Origin: Petrachloros mirabilis ULC683
GTDB taxonomy: Bacteria > Cyanobacteriota > Cyanobacteriia > Thermosynechococcales > Thermosynechococcaceae
Length of the DNA: 64,000 bases
Assembly (NCBI RefSeq): GCF_009939295.1
Contig: NZ_WVIC01000007.1
Span: 1 to 64,000, forward strand
Direction of reading: 5' to 3'
Of the stretch, positions 28,952-37,373 are shown one piece after another. The notes under the pieces are model-generated. The model did no database searches. It saw only the letters and a list, made by a program, of their open reading frames with translations, and was not told where the DNA came from. The translations under genes and the position numbers were made by a program. Position 1 is the first letter of the stretch. Each line of letters opens with the position of its first letter.

Positions 28952-29764
28952 TCAATCTTGTAACTCTAGAATGACGGGGGCATGATCACTGGGCTTGGCC
29001 AACTGCCGAGGGGTGGTGTCAATGGTGCAGGCGATGGCTTTGGACACTAAAGGGAGACTCAGATAATGATGATCAATGCGCCAGCCCAAATTACGCCGAA
29101 ATGAGGCGGCGCGGTAGTCCCACCAAGTGTAGTGTCCGGTTTCGGGGGTGAAGTGACGAAAGATGTCGGTGAAGCCTAGGGCGCACATGGACTGCAAGGC
29201 GGCTCGCTCTGCCTCCGATGCCATAATGTGGTTTGCTTTTCCTTCTGGATCGTGGATATCACCATCCTCAGGGGCAATATTAAAGTCTCCGCAGACCACG
29301 ATGCCCTGGGGGGACTGTTTAAGCAGGATTTTGAGGTATTGGTGGAGTGCCTGAAACCATCGTAGTTTGTAGTTATATTTGTCACTGCCTACTGCTGAGC
29401 CGTTAGGCACATAGAGGTTCACAATCCGAATCCCCGATGAGGTAAGGCCGGATATGACTCGCTTTTGGTCATCTAAGGCCAGGGCTTCTGCGGTGAGGGG
29501 AAGATCTGCTCCTAGAATGGGGAAAAATCCATTTTGAACTTCACCTAGGGGTTCTGGAGTGATTAAGGCCACGCCGTTGTAGGCTTTTTGTCCATAGATG
29601 TAGAGGTGATAGCCCAATTCGGTGAACTGCGATCGCGGAAAATCTGCGTCAACCACTTTGGTTTCTTGGAGGCATAAGGCATCCACTGGATTTGCATCTA
29701 GCCAGTCGAGGACATGGGGCAACCGCATCCGAATTGAGTTGACATTCCAGGTGGCAATTTTCAT
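28952..29764 (-). CDS. xthA: Exodeoxyribonuclease III / AP endonuclease
   Basis: The 270-residue EEP-superfamily nuclease starts MKIATWNVNSIRMRLPHVLDWL. Active-site segments are LCLQETKVVD (metal-binding Glu), YVPNGSAVG, GDFNIAPEDGD and the C-terminal SDHAPVILEL (catalytic Asp-His). It cleaves DNA at abasic sites and degrades 3' ends in base-excision repair. Full length. It is the last gene of a same-strand run that begins with the LuxR regulator at 30792. Confidence 0.95.
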   Translation of the reverse strand: MKIATWNVNSIRMRLPHVLDWLDANPVDALCLQETKVVDADFPRSQFTELGYHLYIYGQKAYNGVALITPEPLGEVQNGFFPILGADLPLTAEALALDDQKRVISGLTSSGIRIVNLYVPNGSAVGSDKYNYKLRWFQALHQYLKILLKQSPQGIVVCGDFNIAPEDGDIHDPEGKANHIMASEAERAALQSMCALGFTDIFRHFTPETGHYTWWDYRAASFRRNLGWRIDHHYLSLPLVSKAIACTIDTTPRQLAKPSDHAPVILELQD

Positions 29765-29783
29765 TTCACCGAGTCAAACGATA

Positions 29784-29811
29784 GCCCAGCAGAGTGAATG
29801 ATCTGCTGGGC
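29784..29811. terminator. 10-bp stem hairpin between two minus-strand genes
   Basis: GCCCAGCAGA and its exact complement are separated by 8 nt. It lies downstream of the 29840-30145 gene and upstream of xthA. There is no strong T-tract, so it may attenuate rather than end transcription. A second palindrome, TGAAGGTTTAACCTTCA, is at 29833-29849. Confidence 0.45.
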
Positions 29812-29839
29812 GGCAACCTTAAGACTAAAGATTGAAGGT

Positions 29840-30145
29840 TTAACCTTCAGACTGCATTGAGCCTAGCACCGACTGTAGTTGATCACGACGAAGCACTTGG
29901 GCTCTAGAATGATTTCCAAATCGGACGAGACTAGGCAACCCGTCTTTCTGAATGCGTTCTTTTAGCCAGGATGCAATGCCTTGGTGCCCACCTGCGGGCA
30001 TTTCAGCTTGAAACAGACCATACATGAGAACCAGTAACCCACCGGAACGCAGGGGGGCATCTTGTTCGATGAGTTGGTGTAAATCTTCTGACCTTGAACG
30101 AGACTTAGATTGATCCGAACGTGGATTTTTCCGAGGTTGACGCAT
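29840..30145 (-). CDS. Small protein of unknown function
   Basis: The 101-residue product is basic and Ser/Arg-rich at the start (MRQPRKNPRSDQSKSRSRSEDL), then ordered (LLVLMYGLFQAEMPAGGHQGIASWLKERIQKDG; VLRRDQLQSVLGSM). No signal peptide or membrane helix. AGGA stands 5 nt before the ATG. I do not recognise the family. It is 36 bp downstream of another small gene, in a run with the PedR-like regulator and xthA. Confidence 0.55.
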   Translation of the reverse strand: MRQPRKNPRSDQSKSRSRSEDLHQLIEQDAPLRSGGLLVLMYGLFQAEMPAGGHQGIASWLKERIQKDGLPSLVRFGNHSRAQVLRRDQLQSVLGSMQSEG

Positions 30146-30181
30146 AAAGTTCCTAAAAAGGTTAAAGGGATAAAGTGGCGG

Positions 30182-30478
30182 TTAGCAGATTGTAGTGCTC
30201 CAAGGTTGCCACGCCCCATATCGGCAACGATAATACTCTAGAATTTGTTCTACTTGGGACTGACCTGCAAAGTGATCACCTTGGGGGTACCGAATCCAAA
30301 GGCCACCAATTTGGCTTTGATTATAGTCAAACTGAGAAGATTGTGGGGGCAAAAGTCCGGCTTCTACACCGGCAACTTGTTGTAAGTGTGCCATAACTTC
30401 TCGATAAACCGCCAAGGGTAGATGAGAAGAGACTAGGGTTAAGTTTGGCTGTCGGGTTACCCCGTAATCTAAAGACAT
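30182..30478 (-). CDS. Small protein of unknown function, cyanobacterial type
   Basis: The 98-residue product has an ordered appearance (LPLAVYREVMAHLQQVAGVEAGLLPPQSSQFDYNQSQIGGLWIRYP and a C-terminal REVEQILEYYRCRYGAW-like helix). No membrane segment. It starts 35 bp after the PedR-like gene on the same strand, so cotranscription is likely. Function unknown. Confidence 0.6.
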   Translation of the reverse strand: MSLDYGVTRQPNLTLVSSHLPLAVYREVMAHLQQVAGVEAGLLPPQSSQFDYNQSQIGGLWIRYPQGDHFAGQSQVEQILEYYRCRYGAWQPWSTTIC

Positions 30479-30513
30479 AGAAATCAGAGACTTACCAAAT
30501 AACCAGGGGCATC

Positions 30514-30792
30514 TTAAGGATTACCAATGGATTGATGTTCCTCAGGAGTTGGAAGCGTGCAGCAGTTCACATTGTCCAGGCAAACCTTGCCCCACTGTAA
30601 AGCCCAACGAACCAGAGCGACCCGATTATCGGTGCCGGTTTTGGTCAAAATATTGCTGATGTGATTGTCTACGGTTCGTTTGCTGATTTCCAAACGTTTG
30701 GAAATTTCTTCGTTTTTGAGGCCCGCAGCAATCAGCTCAATGACCTGAAGTTCGCGATCTGAGAGGGGATGATGCCCGTACGAATCTGCCAT
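30514..30792 (-). CDS. pedR: Small LuxR-type regulator, PedR-like
   Basis: The 92-residue protein is almost entirely a LuxR/GerE helix-turn-helix (LSDRELQVIELIAAGLKNEEISKRLEISKRTVDNHISNILTKTGTDNRVALVRWAL) with a short Cys-containing tail (KVCLDNVNCC). Size, lack of receiver domain and the conserved cysteines fit PedR (Synechocystis Ssl0564), which adjusts photosynthesis genes to electron-transport redox state via thioredoxin. The symbol is given by resemblance only. It heads a same-strand run of two small genes and xthA; prfC lies upstream. Confidence 0.72.
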   Translation of the reverse strand: MADSYGHHPLSDRELQVIELIAAGLKNEEISKRLEISKRTVDNHISNILTKTGTDNRVALVRWALQWGKVCLDNVNCCTLPTPEEHQSIGNP

Positions 30793-30905
30793 TGGTTATG
30801 CCTAACCCTGTAGATCTACTTATCATCTGCCTAAATTGTATAACAATCACCAATAATCCGCTCACTTCATCCACCGTGGCAAAGGGATGCAGCGGTAGGG
30901 TTGGG

Positions 30906-32534
30906 TTAGAGATTGGCGGGTTCTGCTCCAGAGACAACGGGTGCGATCGCACTCAACTTCAGGTCAGGGTGATCGCCTTGAACCTGAGCCACGTTCCACT
31001 CATTCTTGAACAGTAAGACAGGCCGATCCCAACTGTCTTTGACGGTGACGGCACTGAATAGGCGACCCACTTTTTCGATGGCTGGCCAGCCGCCCGTCAC
31101 CCACCGCGCCACAGAGTAGGGCAGCATTTCCAGTCGGGTTTCCACCCCATATTCATTTTGGAGGCGGAACTGCACCACCTCAAATTGGAGCTGACCCACC
31201 GCCGCCAAAATCGGATCGCGCTTCGACTCATCGGCAGAATACATGATCTGCACCGCCCCCTCTTCGCGCAGTTCCGAGACGCCCTTTTGGAACTGCTTAA
31301 ACTTAGAAGGGTTAGGATTTTTTAGGTAGGCAAACAGCTCTGGCGAAAAACAGGGAATCCCCTCATACTCCAAGTGCTTACCCTGAAAAATAGTGTCGCC
31401 AATGGCAAACACACCAGGATTATTGAGGCCAATCACATCGCCGGGATAGGCCAGATCTAGCGATTCGCGGCCCTGGGCAAAGAGTTTTTGAGGCCGAGAC
31501 AGGCGCACCGACTTGCCCGTACGGGCATGGCTGACGGTCATGTCTTTTTCAAATTTGCCGGAGCAGACCCGAATAAAAGCCACGCGATCGCGGTGCTTTG
31601 GATCCATATTGGCCTGTAGCTTAAACACAAATCCAGAAAAATCCTCATGGGTGGGCGGAATTTCGCCTTGACTGCTGGGATAGGCAATGGGCTTGAGGGC
31701 ATAGTCCATAAACGCAGATAGGAACAGTTCCACCCCAAAATTGGTCATGGCACTGCCAAAAAAGATCGGCGTCATTTTGCCCTGATGCACCAGTTCTAGA
31801 TCTAGCTCTGAGCCTACGCCTTCTAACAGCTCTAGCTCTTCTTTGAGTTGAAAATACAGCTCCCGATCAAGCCGAGACTCTAAGCTCGGATCCCCAAGCT
31901 CCAAAACAGTGTCAAGGGCCTCACGCTTGCCATGCTCACTGCGCTCAAATAGGTGAATTTGCTGCAACCGGCGATCAAACACCCCCTGAAACCGATCCCC
32001 CATGCCAATAGGCCAGTTCACCGCATAGGTTTGCAGCCCGAGTTCCTGCTCAATTTCGTCCATTAGCTCCAGGGGATCTCGTCCCGGACGATCCAGCTTG
32101 TTGATGAACGTAAAGATGGGGAGCGATCGCAGCTTACACACTTCAAACAGCTTGCGCGTTTGCGGCTCTAGACCCTTAGCTGCATCCACCAGCATCACCG
32201 CATTATCCGCCGCCGCCAAGGTGCGGTAGGTATCCTCACTAAAATCTTGGTGTCCTGGCGTATCCAACAAATTAATCTGGCAGTTTTGATAAGCAAACTG
32301 CAACACCGTAGAGGTGATAGAAATTCCCCGCTGTTGCTCCATCGCCATCCAGTCTGAAGTGACATGGCGCTGTGCCCGCCGTGCCTTCACCGCTCCTGCT
32401 TCGTGGATAGCACCACCGTAGAGCAGGAGCTTTTCCGTGAGCGTGGTTTTCCCCGCATCTGGGTGAGAGATGATCGCAAAATTGCGACGTCGCTCCACCT
32501 CAGCGGCAATTTCAATTTCTAACTCAGTGGGCAT
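30906..32534 (-). CDS. prfC: Peptide chain release factor 3
   Basis: The 542-residue translational GTPase has G1 [14 protein letters not shown], switch [11 protein letters not shown]3 [11 protein letters not shown] and G4 [10 protein letters not shown], followed by the RF3-specific C-terminal domain ([19 protein letters not shown]). It removes RF1/RF2 from the ribosome after peptide release. Full length; the ATG at 32534 gives the usual [25 protein letters not shown] start. Confidence 0.96.
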   Translation of the reverse strand: MPTELEIEIAAEVERRRNFAIISHPDAGKTTLTEKLLLYGGAIHEAGAVKARRAQRHVTSDWMAMEQQRGISITSTVLQFAYQNCQINLLDTPGHQDFSEDTYRTLAAADNAVMLVDAAKGLEPQTRKLFEVCKLRSLPIFTFINKLDRPGRDPLELMDEIEQELGLQTYAVNWPIGMGDRFQGVFDRRLQQIHLFERSEHGKREALDTVLELGDPSLESRLDRELYFQLKEELELLEGVGSELDLELVHQGKMTPIFFGSAMTNFGVELFLSAFMDYALKPIAYPSSQGEIPPTHEDFSGFVFKLQANMDPKHRDRVAFIRVCSGKFEKDMTVSHARTGKSVRLSRPQKLFAQGRESLDLAYPGDVIGLNNPGVFAIGDTIFQGKHLEYEGIPCFSPELFAYLKNPNPSKFKQFQKGVSELREEGAVQIMYSADESKRDPILAAVGQLQFEVVQFRLQNEYGVETRLEMLPYSVARWVTGGWPAIEKVGRLFSAVTVKDSWDRPVLLFKNEWNVAQVQGDHPDLKLSAIAPVVSGAEPANL

Positions 32535-32618
32535 GGACTCTAATTAGCAGCAGTACCCACCATTCTAAAGAGTCAGCGGCAGTCGTGAGCAAATTTACTG
32601 CCGCTGACCACTTGGAGG

Positions 32619-32942
32619 CTATCCAGCTGGTTCTAGATCTTTGGGAAGACAGATAGACACCTTTTCCCAGCCCACCACAAAGAGTCCATCAGCATCATAG
32701 ATTGGTTTGTCCCAGAAGCTCATGAATTCATCCGGGCTGCAACCGTTCGTCAAATTAGAGGGACCCAAGGGTCTCGGGCGAGTTGAGCCGCGTCGAATCT
32801 GGAGCGATTGTGGAGCCTCAGGTAAGAACGAAGAAGGTGCAGCTCGTAATGAAAGTGCCAGGCTGGGAAGTGCTGCAGAGGCTAGGGCAACGGTGGCCAG
32901 CGACAAAGCTTGTAAGGGGCGTTTGAGAGTTAGAATAGTCAT
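32619..32942 (-). CDS. Small secreted protein of unknown function
   Basis: Starting at ATG 32942 the product is about 107 residues with a signal peptide (MTILTLKRPLQALSLATVALASAALPSLA). The short mature part contains one Cys pair (NGCSPDEFMSFWDKPIYDADGLFVVGWEKVSICLP), possibly disulfide-linked. The longer frame to 33032 would bury the signal peptide, so 32942 is preferred. Family not recognised. Confidence 0.55.
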   Translation of the reverse strand: MTILTLKRPLQALSLATVALASAALPSLALSLRAAPSSFLPEAPQSLQIRRGSTRPRPLGPSNLTNGCSPDEFMSFWDKPIYDADGLFVVGWEKVSICLPKDLEPAG

Positions 32943-33054
32943 GGTTTTGAGAGTTATAGTGTGTTGACACTTTCTATGATTTCTCAAAACCCCTAAAGCT
33001 TCAGTGATCGCTTCGGACTTCATGAGTGACACTTATCATCCCAGCCAGTGTTTG

Positions 33055-33150
33055 AATCTTTTGATTTTGCTCCCAACTTGGGAGAAGGATAATCGAACCA
33101 ACGCATTTGCCTCTCCCAAGAAGGGAGAGGGGTTGGGGTGAGGGCAGACT
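33055..33150. repeat. Degenerate family 3 repeat
   Basis: CTCCCAACTTGGGAG and CCTCTCCCAAGAAGGGAGAGG hairpins, with GGTTGGGGTGAGGGCAGACT at the right, match the interior of family 3. The terminal inverted repeats are gone. It lies between the secreted-protein gene and petM. Confidence 0.5.
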
Positions 33151-33236
33151 GAATAGTTACTCTCTAACAAGAACGACTGGAGGGACTTAGCATTGGAAGC
33201 CAGGAACAGACAAGCAGTTCGCCTTCCTGACGCTCC

Positions 33237-33338
33237 CTAATCATCAGGTGCCAATCGCAGCAGCAGATAGCCTGCCCCTAGCCCCACCAGCACCAACGTA
33301 AAACTTAAAACCGCTGCATTAAAAATTTCGCCACCCAT
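33237..33338 (-). CDS. petM: Cytochrome b6f complex subunit PetM (VII)
   Basis: The 33-residue protein [29 protein letters not shown] has the one-helix form and the N-terminal GGEIFN pattern of PetM, a small stabilising subunit of the thylakoid cytochrome b6f complex. The C-terminus lacks the usual QGxE tail. AGGGAA lies 3 nt before the ATG at 33338. A longer in-frame ORF to 33425 exists, but its extra N-terminal part is not family-like. Confidence 0.85.
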   Translation of the reverse strand: MGGEIFNAAVLSFTLVLVGLGAGYLLLRLAPDD

Positions 33339-33458
33339 GGGTTCCCTAATCCTGCTCACTAAAAGGCACTGTAACTTCTGTACTGGTTTAGGGGTTCCCC
33401 TGTCAACTGATTGATCTGTTGACACAATGGATCAGACTAGAGCGCTCCCCTTCCGAGA

Positions 33459-33640
33459 ATTCGACGACCCATCCGCCCCCTCTCCCTGGATTGGGCGTAG
33501 CTTGCTTCTCGAAAAGTGGGGGAACAAACCAGAAATTGAAGACTCTAGCCCCTCTCCCCTCACGCAGCGTGCCTGCAAAGCGCAAATTTGGGAGAGGCGT
33601 TGGGGTGAGGGCAAGCGAGAGCTGTCGAAGTCAGGTTCCC
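33459..33640. mobile_element. Diverged family 3 element with a nested SDR
   Basis: Ends are TTCGACGACCC-like (left) and GAGCTGTCGAAGTCAGG (right), diverged from CGTGAGTTCGA. The interior has the CCCCTCTCCC / GGGAGAGGCGTTGGGGTGAGGG arms. GGGCGTAGCTTGCTTCTC at 33494-33511 recurs at 60661. The SDR at 33558-33588 splits one hairpin. Confidence 0.6.
33558..33588 (-). repeat. Diverged 28-bp small dispersed repeat (SDR)
   Basis: Minus-strand reading TTGCGCTTTGCAGG-CACGC-TGC-GTGAGG aligns with the other SDR copies. Both loop triplets are TGC, following the matching-loop rule. Confidence 0.6.
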
Positions 33641-33764
33641 TTGGGCTCAGTTGCCTACTGATCTCCAAACTGATCCCATCCACCCAGCGAGGGGATCTTT
33701 CATGTCATAATAGTTCACACAGATTTTAAGGTTGTCTGCTCAAGCCTGGACTGAAGCAAAGATT

Positions 33765-34100
33765 ATGTCTACCGAAACAGCCGATTCTTCGTCTATCGAT
33801 CGGTATGAGTGCCGCGCCTGCGGCTATGTCTACGAACCAGAAAAAGGAGATAGTCGGCATCAAGTTCCCCAAGGAACTGCATTTGCTGAGTTGCCATCTG
33901 AGTGGGTCTGTCCCGTGTGTGGGGCATCCAAACAGAAATTTAGCAATATTGGCCCGACTGGCACCCCCTCAGGCTTCAAAGAAAATCTGGGGTATGGCTT
34001 CGGTGTCAATACCCTCGCACCGGGTCAGAAAAATCTGTTAATTTTCAGCGTTTTAGGATTACTCATTCTGCTGCTGCTGAGTTTTTATGGCTTAGGATAG
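33765..34100 (+). CDS. rubA: Membrane-anchored rubredoxin (RubA)
   Basis: The 111-residue protein has a rubredoxin domain with two iron-ligand Cys pairs (YECRACGYVYEPEKGD and WVCPVCGASKQKF), a linker and a C-terminal membrane helix (LLIFSVLGLLILLLLSFYGLG). RubA is required for assembly of photosystems, notably a PSII intermediate. It precedes ycf48 and psbEFLJ as in many cyanobacteria. ATG 33765 is preferred to the ATG-free upstream extension to 33732. Confidence 0.95.
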   Translation: MSTETADSSSIDRYECRACGYVYEPEKGDSRHQVPQGTAFAELPSEWVCPVCGASKQKFSNIGPTGTPSGFKENLGYGFGVNTLAPGQKNLLIFSVLGLLILLLLSFYGLG

Positions 34101-34203
34101 CGGGCTTGGGCATCAGCTCGTGCTGTTTGCCTGTCTTTGCTGCTGTGCCTTTGCGCGTTTTGAATTGCTTCCACTCTCTTCCATCCCAGCAATAGTGAGT
34201 TTT

Positions 34204-35205
34204 ATGGGTAAATTTGCAAAACAACTGGCGATGTTGGTAGCTGTCTTTTTTCTTTGTGCAGCATGCCAATTTCTGCCCGAACTAAAGTCTAGTCCCTGGC
34301 AGACCGTTCAGTTGCCTTCTGAGGCAACGGTTCTAGATGTCAGCTTTGCCTCTAGATCTCACGGCTGGCTTGTGGGAACCCATACGACCCTCATGGAAAC
34401 CTTTGATGGGGGCAGCAACTGGGAGCCCCGCGAATTGGCCCTAGATGGAATTGACTATCGGTTGACTTCGGTGAGCTTTCAAGGAGATGAAGGCTGGATT
34501 GCCGGAGAGCCATCCATTCTTTTACATACCCTGGATGGGGGTCAATCCTGGTCTCGGGTTTCCCTCAGTGCTAAACTGCCCGGTAGTCCGCTGATGATTG
34601 TGGCCACTGGACCCCAGTCTGCGGAGTTGACCACTGATGTGGGTGCGATCTATGAAACCCAAGATGAAGGACGGCACTGGAAAGCCCTAGTGCAAGAAGC
34701 TTTTGGAGTGGCTCGAAATATCAAGCGAGCCGATGATGGGAGTTATGTGGCTGTGTCTTCTCGGGGCAGCTTCTACTCGGTATGGCATCCTGGCATGACT
34801 GCTTGGGAGCCTCATAATCGCAACAGCTCCCGTCGGATTCAAAGCATGGGATTTGATCCTCAGGGACACTTGTGGATGCTGGTTCGAGGAGGACAAGTTC
34901 AGTTCAGCTCTGGTAACGCCGACATTGAAGAGAGCTGGCTTGATCCCATCAATCCTCAAGCCTCTGTAAGTGTGGGTTTGCTAGACCTGGCCTATCGGAC
35001 GCCTTCAGAAGTCTGGGTATCCGGGGGAAGTGGCAATTTGTTGTGTAGCTTTGATGGGGGGCAAACCTGGCAAAAAGATGGCAGTGTTGCCAATGTGCCC
35101 TCAAACCTTTACAAGATTCTATTCTTTGCTCCCGATCAGGGCTTTATTACAGGCCAAGATGGAGCCTTGCTGCGCTACGTGGGCGGAGTTGCTCAGTCTG
35201 CCTAG
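34204..35205 (+). CDS. ycf48: Photosystem II assembly factor Ycf48 (HCF136)
   Basis: From ATG 34204 the product is 333 residues: a lipoprotein signal peptide with lipobox LCAAC, then a seven-bladed propeller of BNR/Asp-box-like repeats (FDGGSNWEPRE, LDGGQSWSRV, DEGRHWKAL, FDGGQTWQKDG). Ycf48 binds precursor D1 in the thylakoid lumen during early PSII assembly and repair. The frame is open to 34120, but the lipobox fixes 34204. It lies between rubA and psbE in one likely transcription unit. Confidence 0.95.
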   Translation: MGKFAKQLAMLVAVFFLCAACQFLPELKSSPWQTVQLPSEATVLDVSFASRSHGWLVGTHTTLMETFDGGSNWEPRELALDGIDYRLTSVSFQGDEGWIAGEPSILLHTLDGGQSWSRVSLSAKLPGSPLMIVATGPQSAELTTDVGAIYETQDEGRHWKALVQEAFGVARNIKRADDGSYVAVSSRGSFYSVWHPGMTAWEPHNRNSSRRIQSMGFDPQGHLWMLVRGGQVQFSSGNADIEESWLDPINPQASVSVGLLDLAYRTPSEVWVSGGSGNLLCSFDGGQTWQKDGSVANVPSNLYKILFFAPDQGFITGQDGALLRYVGGVAQSA

Positions 35206-35330
35206 CGAGGTGAGGGATGGGAGCTTTAAGTTTCCATCTATAGGTGACTCCGACCTATTACTTTACTTGTAGGAGGTCTGGCGGTTGCGTATGATGGGAG
35301 TTGCATCTGTGTTGATAGGAGGTGTTTGAC

Positions 35331-35582
35331 ATGGCCGGTACGACAGGTGAGAGACCATTTTCTGACATTATTACCAGTGTTCGCTACTGGATTATTCACA
35401 GCATCACAATCCCAGCGCTGTTCATTGCGGGCTGGTTGTTTGTCAGCACAGGGCTGGCCTACGATGTTTCTGGGACGCCCAGACCTAATGAATATTTCAG
35501 CCAGACCCGCCAAGAAGTTCCTCTGGTAACCGATCGGTTCTCCGGAAAGCAACAGATTGACCAATATGCAAACGAACCCTAG
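35331..35582 (+). CDS. psbE: Cytochrome b559 alpha subunit (PsbE)
   Basis: The 83-residue protein matches PsbE: the N-terminus [23 protein letters not shown] carries the haem-ligand His, then one transmembrane helix and a lumenal tail ([26 protein letters not shown]). With PsbF it binds the cytochrome b559 haem in PSII. AGGAGG 7 nt before ATG 35331 confirms the start. First gene of psbEFLJ. Confidence 0.98.
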   Translation: MAGTTGERPFSDIITSVRYWIIHSITIPALFIAGWLFVSTGLAYDVSGTPRPNEYFSQTRQEVPLVTDRFSGKQQIDQYANEP

Positions 35583-35590
35583 GAATAAAA

Positions 35591-35725
35591 ATGACGAGCA
35601 ATAATCCAAATCAACCGGTTTCTTACCCCATTTTTACAGTCCGGTGGCTTTCTGTTCATGCATTGGCAGTTCCCACCATCTTCTTTTTGGGGGCGATTGC
35701 TGCAATGCAGTTTATTCAAAGATAG
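35591..35725 (+). CDS. psbF: Cytochrome b559 beta subunit (PsbF)
   Basis: The 44-residue one-helix protein [30 protein letters not shown] contains the haem-ligand His in [22 protein letters not shown]. It starts 8 bp after the psbE stop. This is one of three very short genes of this operon found by reading the sequence directly. Confidence 0.97.
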   Translation: MTSNNPNQPVSYPIFTVRWLSVHALAVPTIFFLGAIAAMQFIQR

Positions 35726-35734
35726 GAGAGATTC

Positions 35735-35851
35735 ATGGCCGAACCAAACCCTAATAAGCAGCCAGTCGAATTGAATCGAACATCATTGTTTCTGGGACTG
35801 CTGCTTATTTTCGTGCTGGCATTGCTCTTTTCAAGCTATTTCTTTAATTAA
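35735..35851 (+). CDS. psbL: Photosystem II protein L (PsbL)
   Basis: The 38-residue protein ([27 protein letters not shown]) is the standard PsbL, a one-helix subunit at the PSII dimer interface. It starts 9 bp after psbF with AGGAGAG 4 nt upstream of the ATG. Confidence 0.97.
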   Translation: MAEPNPNKQPVELNRTSLFLGLLLIFVLALLFSSYFFN

Positions 35852-35936
35852 TTTGAGGATAGTCGCAGACTATCGCTAAACAGCAAGGTAAATTTCTTTC
35901 AATATCTATGCGTCATTGAACTAGGAGGAACAACCT

Positions 35937-36056
35937 GTGTCAGAAAGTGGACGAATCCCTTTGTGGATTGTAGCGACAGTCGCCGGGACGGGTGTCATTG
36001 TCATTGTGGGGCTTTTCTTTTATGGTGCCTATGCGGGTCTAGGTTCAGCTGTGTAA
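35937..36056 (+). CDS. psbJ: Photosystem II protein J (PsbJ), GTG start
   Basis: The 39-residue protein ([30 protein letters not shown]) matches PsbJ, which shapes the plastoquinone-exchange region of PSII. The start is GTG 35937, 8 nt after AGGAGGAA. The 85-bp gap after psbL is larger than the other spacings. The TAA stop is the left copy of a MITE target duplication. Confidence 0.96.
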   Translation: MSESGRIPLWIVATVAGTGVIVIVGLFFYGAYAGLGSAV

Positions 36057-36192
36057 GAGGCTGTCTTTAAAGTCTTGCTCTACATTCGCCCCCCAAACCC
36101 CCATTTTGAGGGGCTTTGATCACTCTTAAGTCCCCCAGAATGGGAGATTTGGGGGGCGGGTGCAAGGGGTTAGAAACTTTTCAAACCGCCTC
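36057..36192. mobile_element. Family 1 MITE between psbJ and its terminator
   Basis: Left end GAGGCTGTCTTTAAAGTC, right end TTTTCAAACCGCCTC. Exact TAA duplication at 36054-36056 (the psbJ stop) and 36193-36195. The reconstructed empty site GTGTAAGCTTGG leaves psbJ unchanged. Confidence 0.88.
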
Positions 36193-36256
36193 TAAGCTTG
36201 GTTTGGCCTATTGAGTTCTGGGTTCTGAGTCACTAGCCTGAAGCCAGGGATAAGTC

Positions 36257-36288
36257 GCCGCCTGCGTTTTGTAGTGCGGCGCTTTTTA
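36257..36288 (+). terminator. Rho-independent terminator of the psbEFLJ unit
   Basis: Stem CGCCGC / GCGGCG with a 14-nt loop, followed by C and TTTTT. It now lies about 200 bp past psbJ because of the intervening MITE; without the insert the distance would be about 61 bp. Confidence 0.75.
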
Positions 36289-36337
36289 TGGTTTGACAAG
36301 CCCTGTCGTGCAATCAAGGTTGCGGTTGCCCATTTGA

Positions 36338-36823
36338 ATGCAACATAGGATTAATCAACATATGGGTTGGAAGCATCGCCGCAGACAATTAATGCAACTA
36401 TTCACGCAAGATGAACAATACCTGAAGATGCTAAAAGCTTTGGAGGCTTTGATTGCGAAGGTGCTTTCCCTGGCTTTGATGGGAGTTATTCTGGCCTCTG
36501 TCGTGGATTTGATGATCTTGCTGATCAAAGACTTGCTTGCTCAACCCTATGGTTTGCTTGAAACGACTCTCTTGGAACTGTTTGGCTTGTTTCTCAATAT
36601 TTTGATTGCTTTGGAGTTGCTAGAGAATATCACAGCCTACTTAAGTAAGCATGGGGTTCAGGTGTCTTTAGTGGTGGCGACTGCACTGATCGCCGTTGCT
36701 CGAAAGCTGATCATTTTTGATTTCAGTACTGCGTCTTCAAATATGTTGACTGGGCTTGCGATTGCTATTTTTTCGCTGTCTGTCAGCTATTGGCTGATCA
36801 AAGCCCCGAGTCGCGAGGCTTGA
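36338..36823 (+). CDS. PsiE-family membrane protein
   Basis: The 161-residue protein has about four hydrophobic helices (LSLALMGVILASVVDLMILLIKDL; LLETTLLELFGLFLNILIALELLENI; VSLVVATALIAVARKLIIFDF; GLAIAIFSLSVSYWLI), as in the phosphate-starvation-inducible PsiE family. The inter-helix ELLENI and ARKLIIFD are family features. Function is unclear. The 5' start is ATG 36338; a second ATG at 36362 (residue 9) is possible. Confidence 0.85.
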   Translation: MQHRINQHMGWKHRRRQLMQLFTQDEQYLKMLKALEALIAKVLSLALMGVILASVVDLMILLIKDLLAQPYGLLETTLLELFGLFLNILIALELLENITAYLSKHGVQVSLVVATALIAVARKLIIFDFSTASSNMLTGLAIAIFSLSVSYWLIKAPSREA

Positions 36824-36906
36824 AAGACCTGCCAGAGGAGATGGCGGCCTTGACACCCATCAAATCGAGATTAGATGCACGGGTTCAGGGGGCTGGGCTT
36901 AAGGAA

Positions 36907-36988
36907 AAATATAGCAATTCTCAGTTGAGTGCGGTACAGCCTGGTTATGTGGGGCGTGGGGAATGCAAGTGAGAATCACTATATTTAG
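36907..36988. mobile_element. Family 4 MITE (ATATAG..TTCTCA ends)
   Basis: The ends AAATATAGCAATTCTCAGTTG and AAATATAGTGATTCTCACTTG (inverse) match at 18 of 21 positions. The short core includes GTGGGGCGTGGGG. It lies about 70 bp upstream of an hli gene and may add promoter or terminator signals. Confidence 0.65.
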
Positions 36989-37057
36989 AAATATTGCAAA
37001 AAATTGGCAGTTTAGTTACATTAGTTTACATAGGTCACATTTTGGAAGAATCACGTC

Positions 37058-37219
37058 ATGGAAAATACGCAAACTGAAAATCGCAACGCCTGGGTGTTTG
37101 GGTTTAGTCCTCAAGCGGAAATCTGGAATGGTCGCTTGGCAATGATTGGCTTCTTGGCTGTTCTGCTGACTGAGCTAATTTCTAGCCAAGGTGTTCTTCA
37201 CTTCTGGGGAATTCTGTAA
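37058..37219 (+). CDS. High-light-inducible one-helix protein (Hli/Scp)
   Basis: The 53-residue protein has the chlorophyll-binding Hli helix AEIWNGRLAMIGFLAVLLTE (ExxNGRxAMxGF). Hlips bind chlorophyll and carotenoid and protect PSII assembly and chlorophyll synthesis under stress. ATG 37058 gives MENTQTENRNAWVFGFSPQ. A clear terminator follows at 37290. No SD is obvious before the start. Confidence 0.92.
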   Translation: MENTQTENRNAWVFGFSPQAEIWNGRLAMIGFLAVLLTELISSQGVLHFWGIL

Positions 37220-37289
37220 GCTCGACTTTATCCATTTGCTGGGAGCATCCAGCCTTTGACGGAGCTTATCTAGCTGGGTATAAGTGACG

Positions 37290-37326
37290 AACCGCCACAA
37301 CTGCTTAAGGCAATGTGGCGGTTTTT
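37290..37326 (+). terminator. Rho-independent terminator of the hli gene
   Basis: Perfect 10-bp stem AACCGCCACA / TGTGGCGGTT with a 14-nt loop and a TTT tail, 70 bp past the hli stop. Confidence 0.85.
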
Positions 37327-37373
37327 GTCAGGATGATAAAGATGTTGTGCTTGCTGGGGCTCAGGGTCTTGGC

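Noticed and set aside
33237-33425. 62-residue version of PetM
   Set aside because: The first 29 residues are not PetM-like; the AGGGAA site and family start favour 33338.
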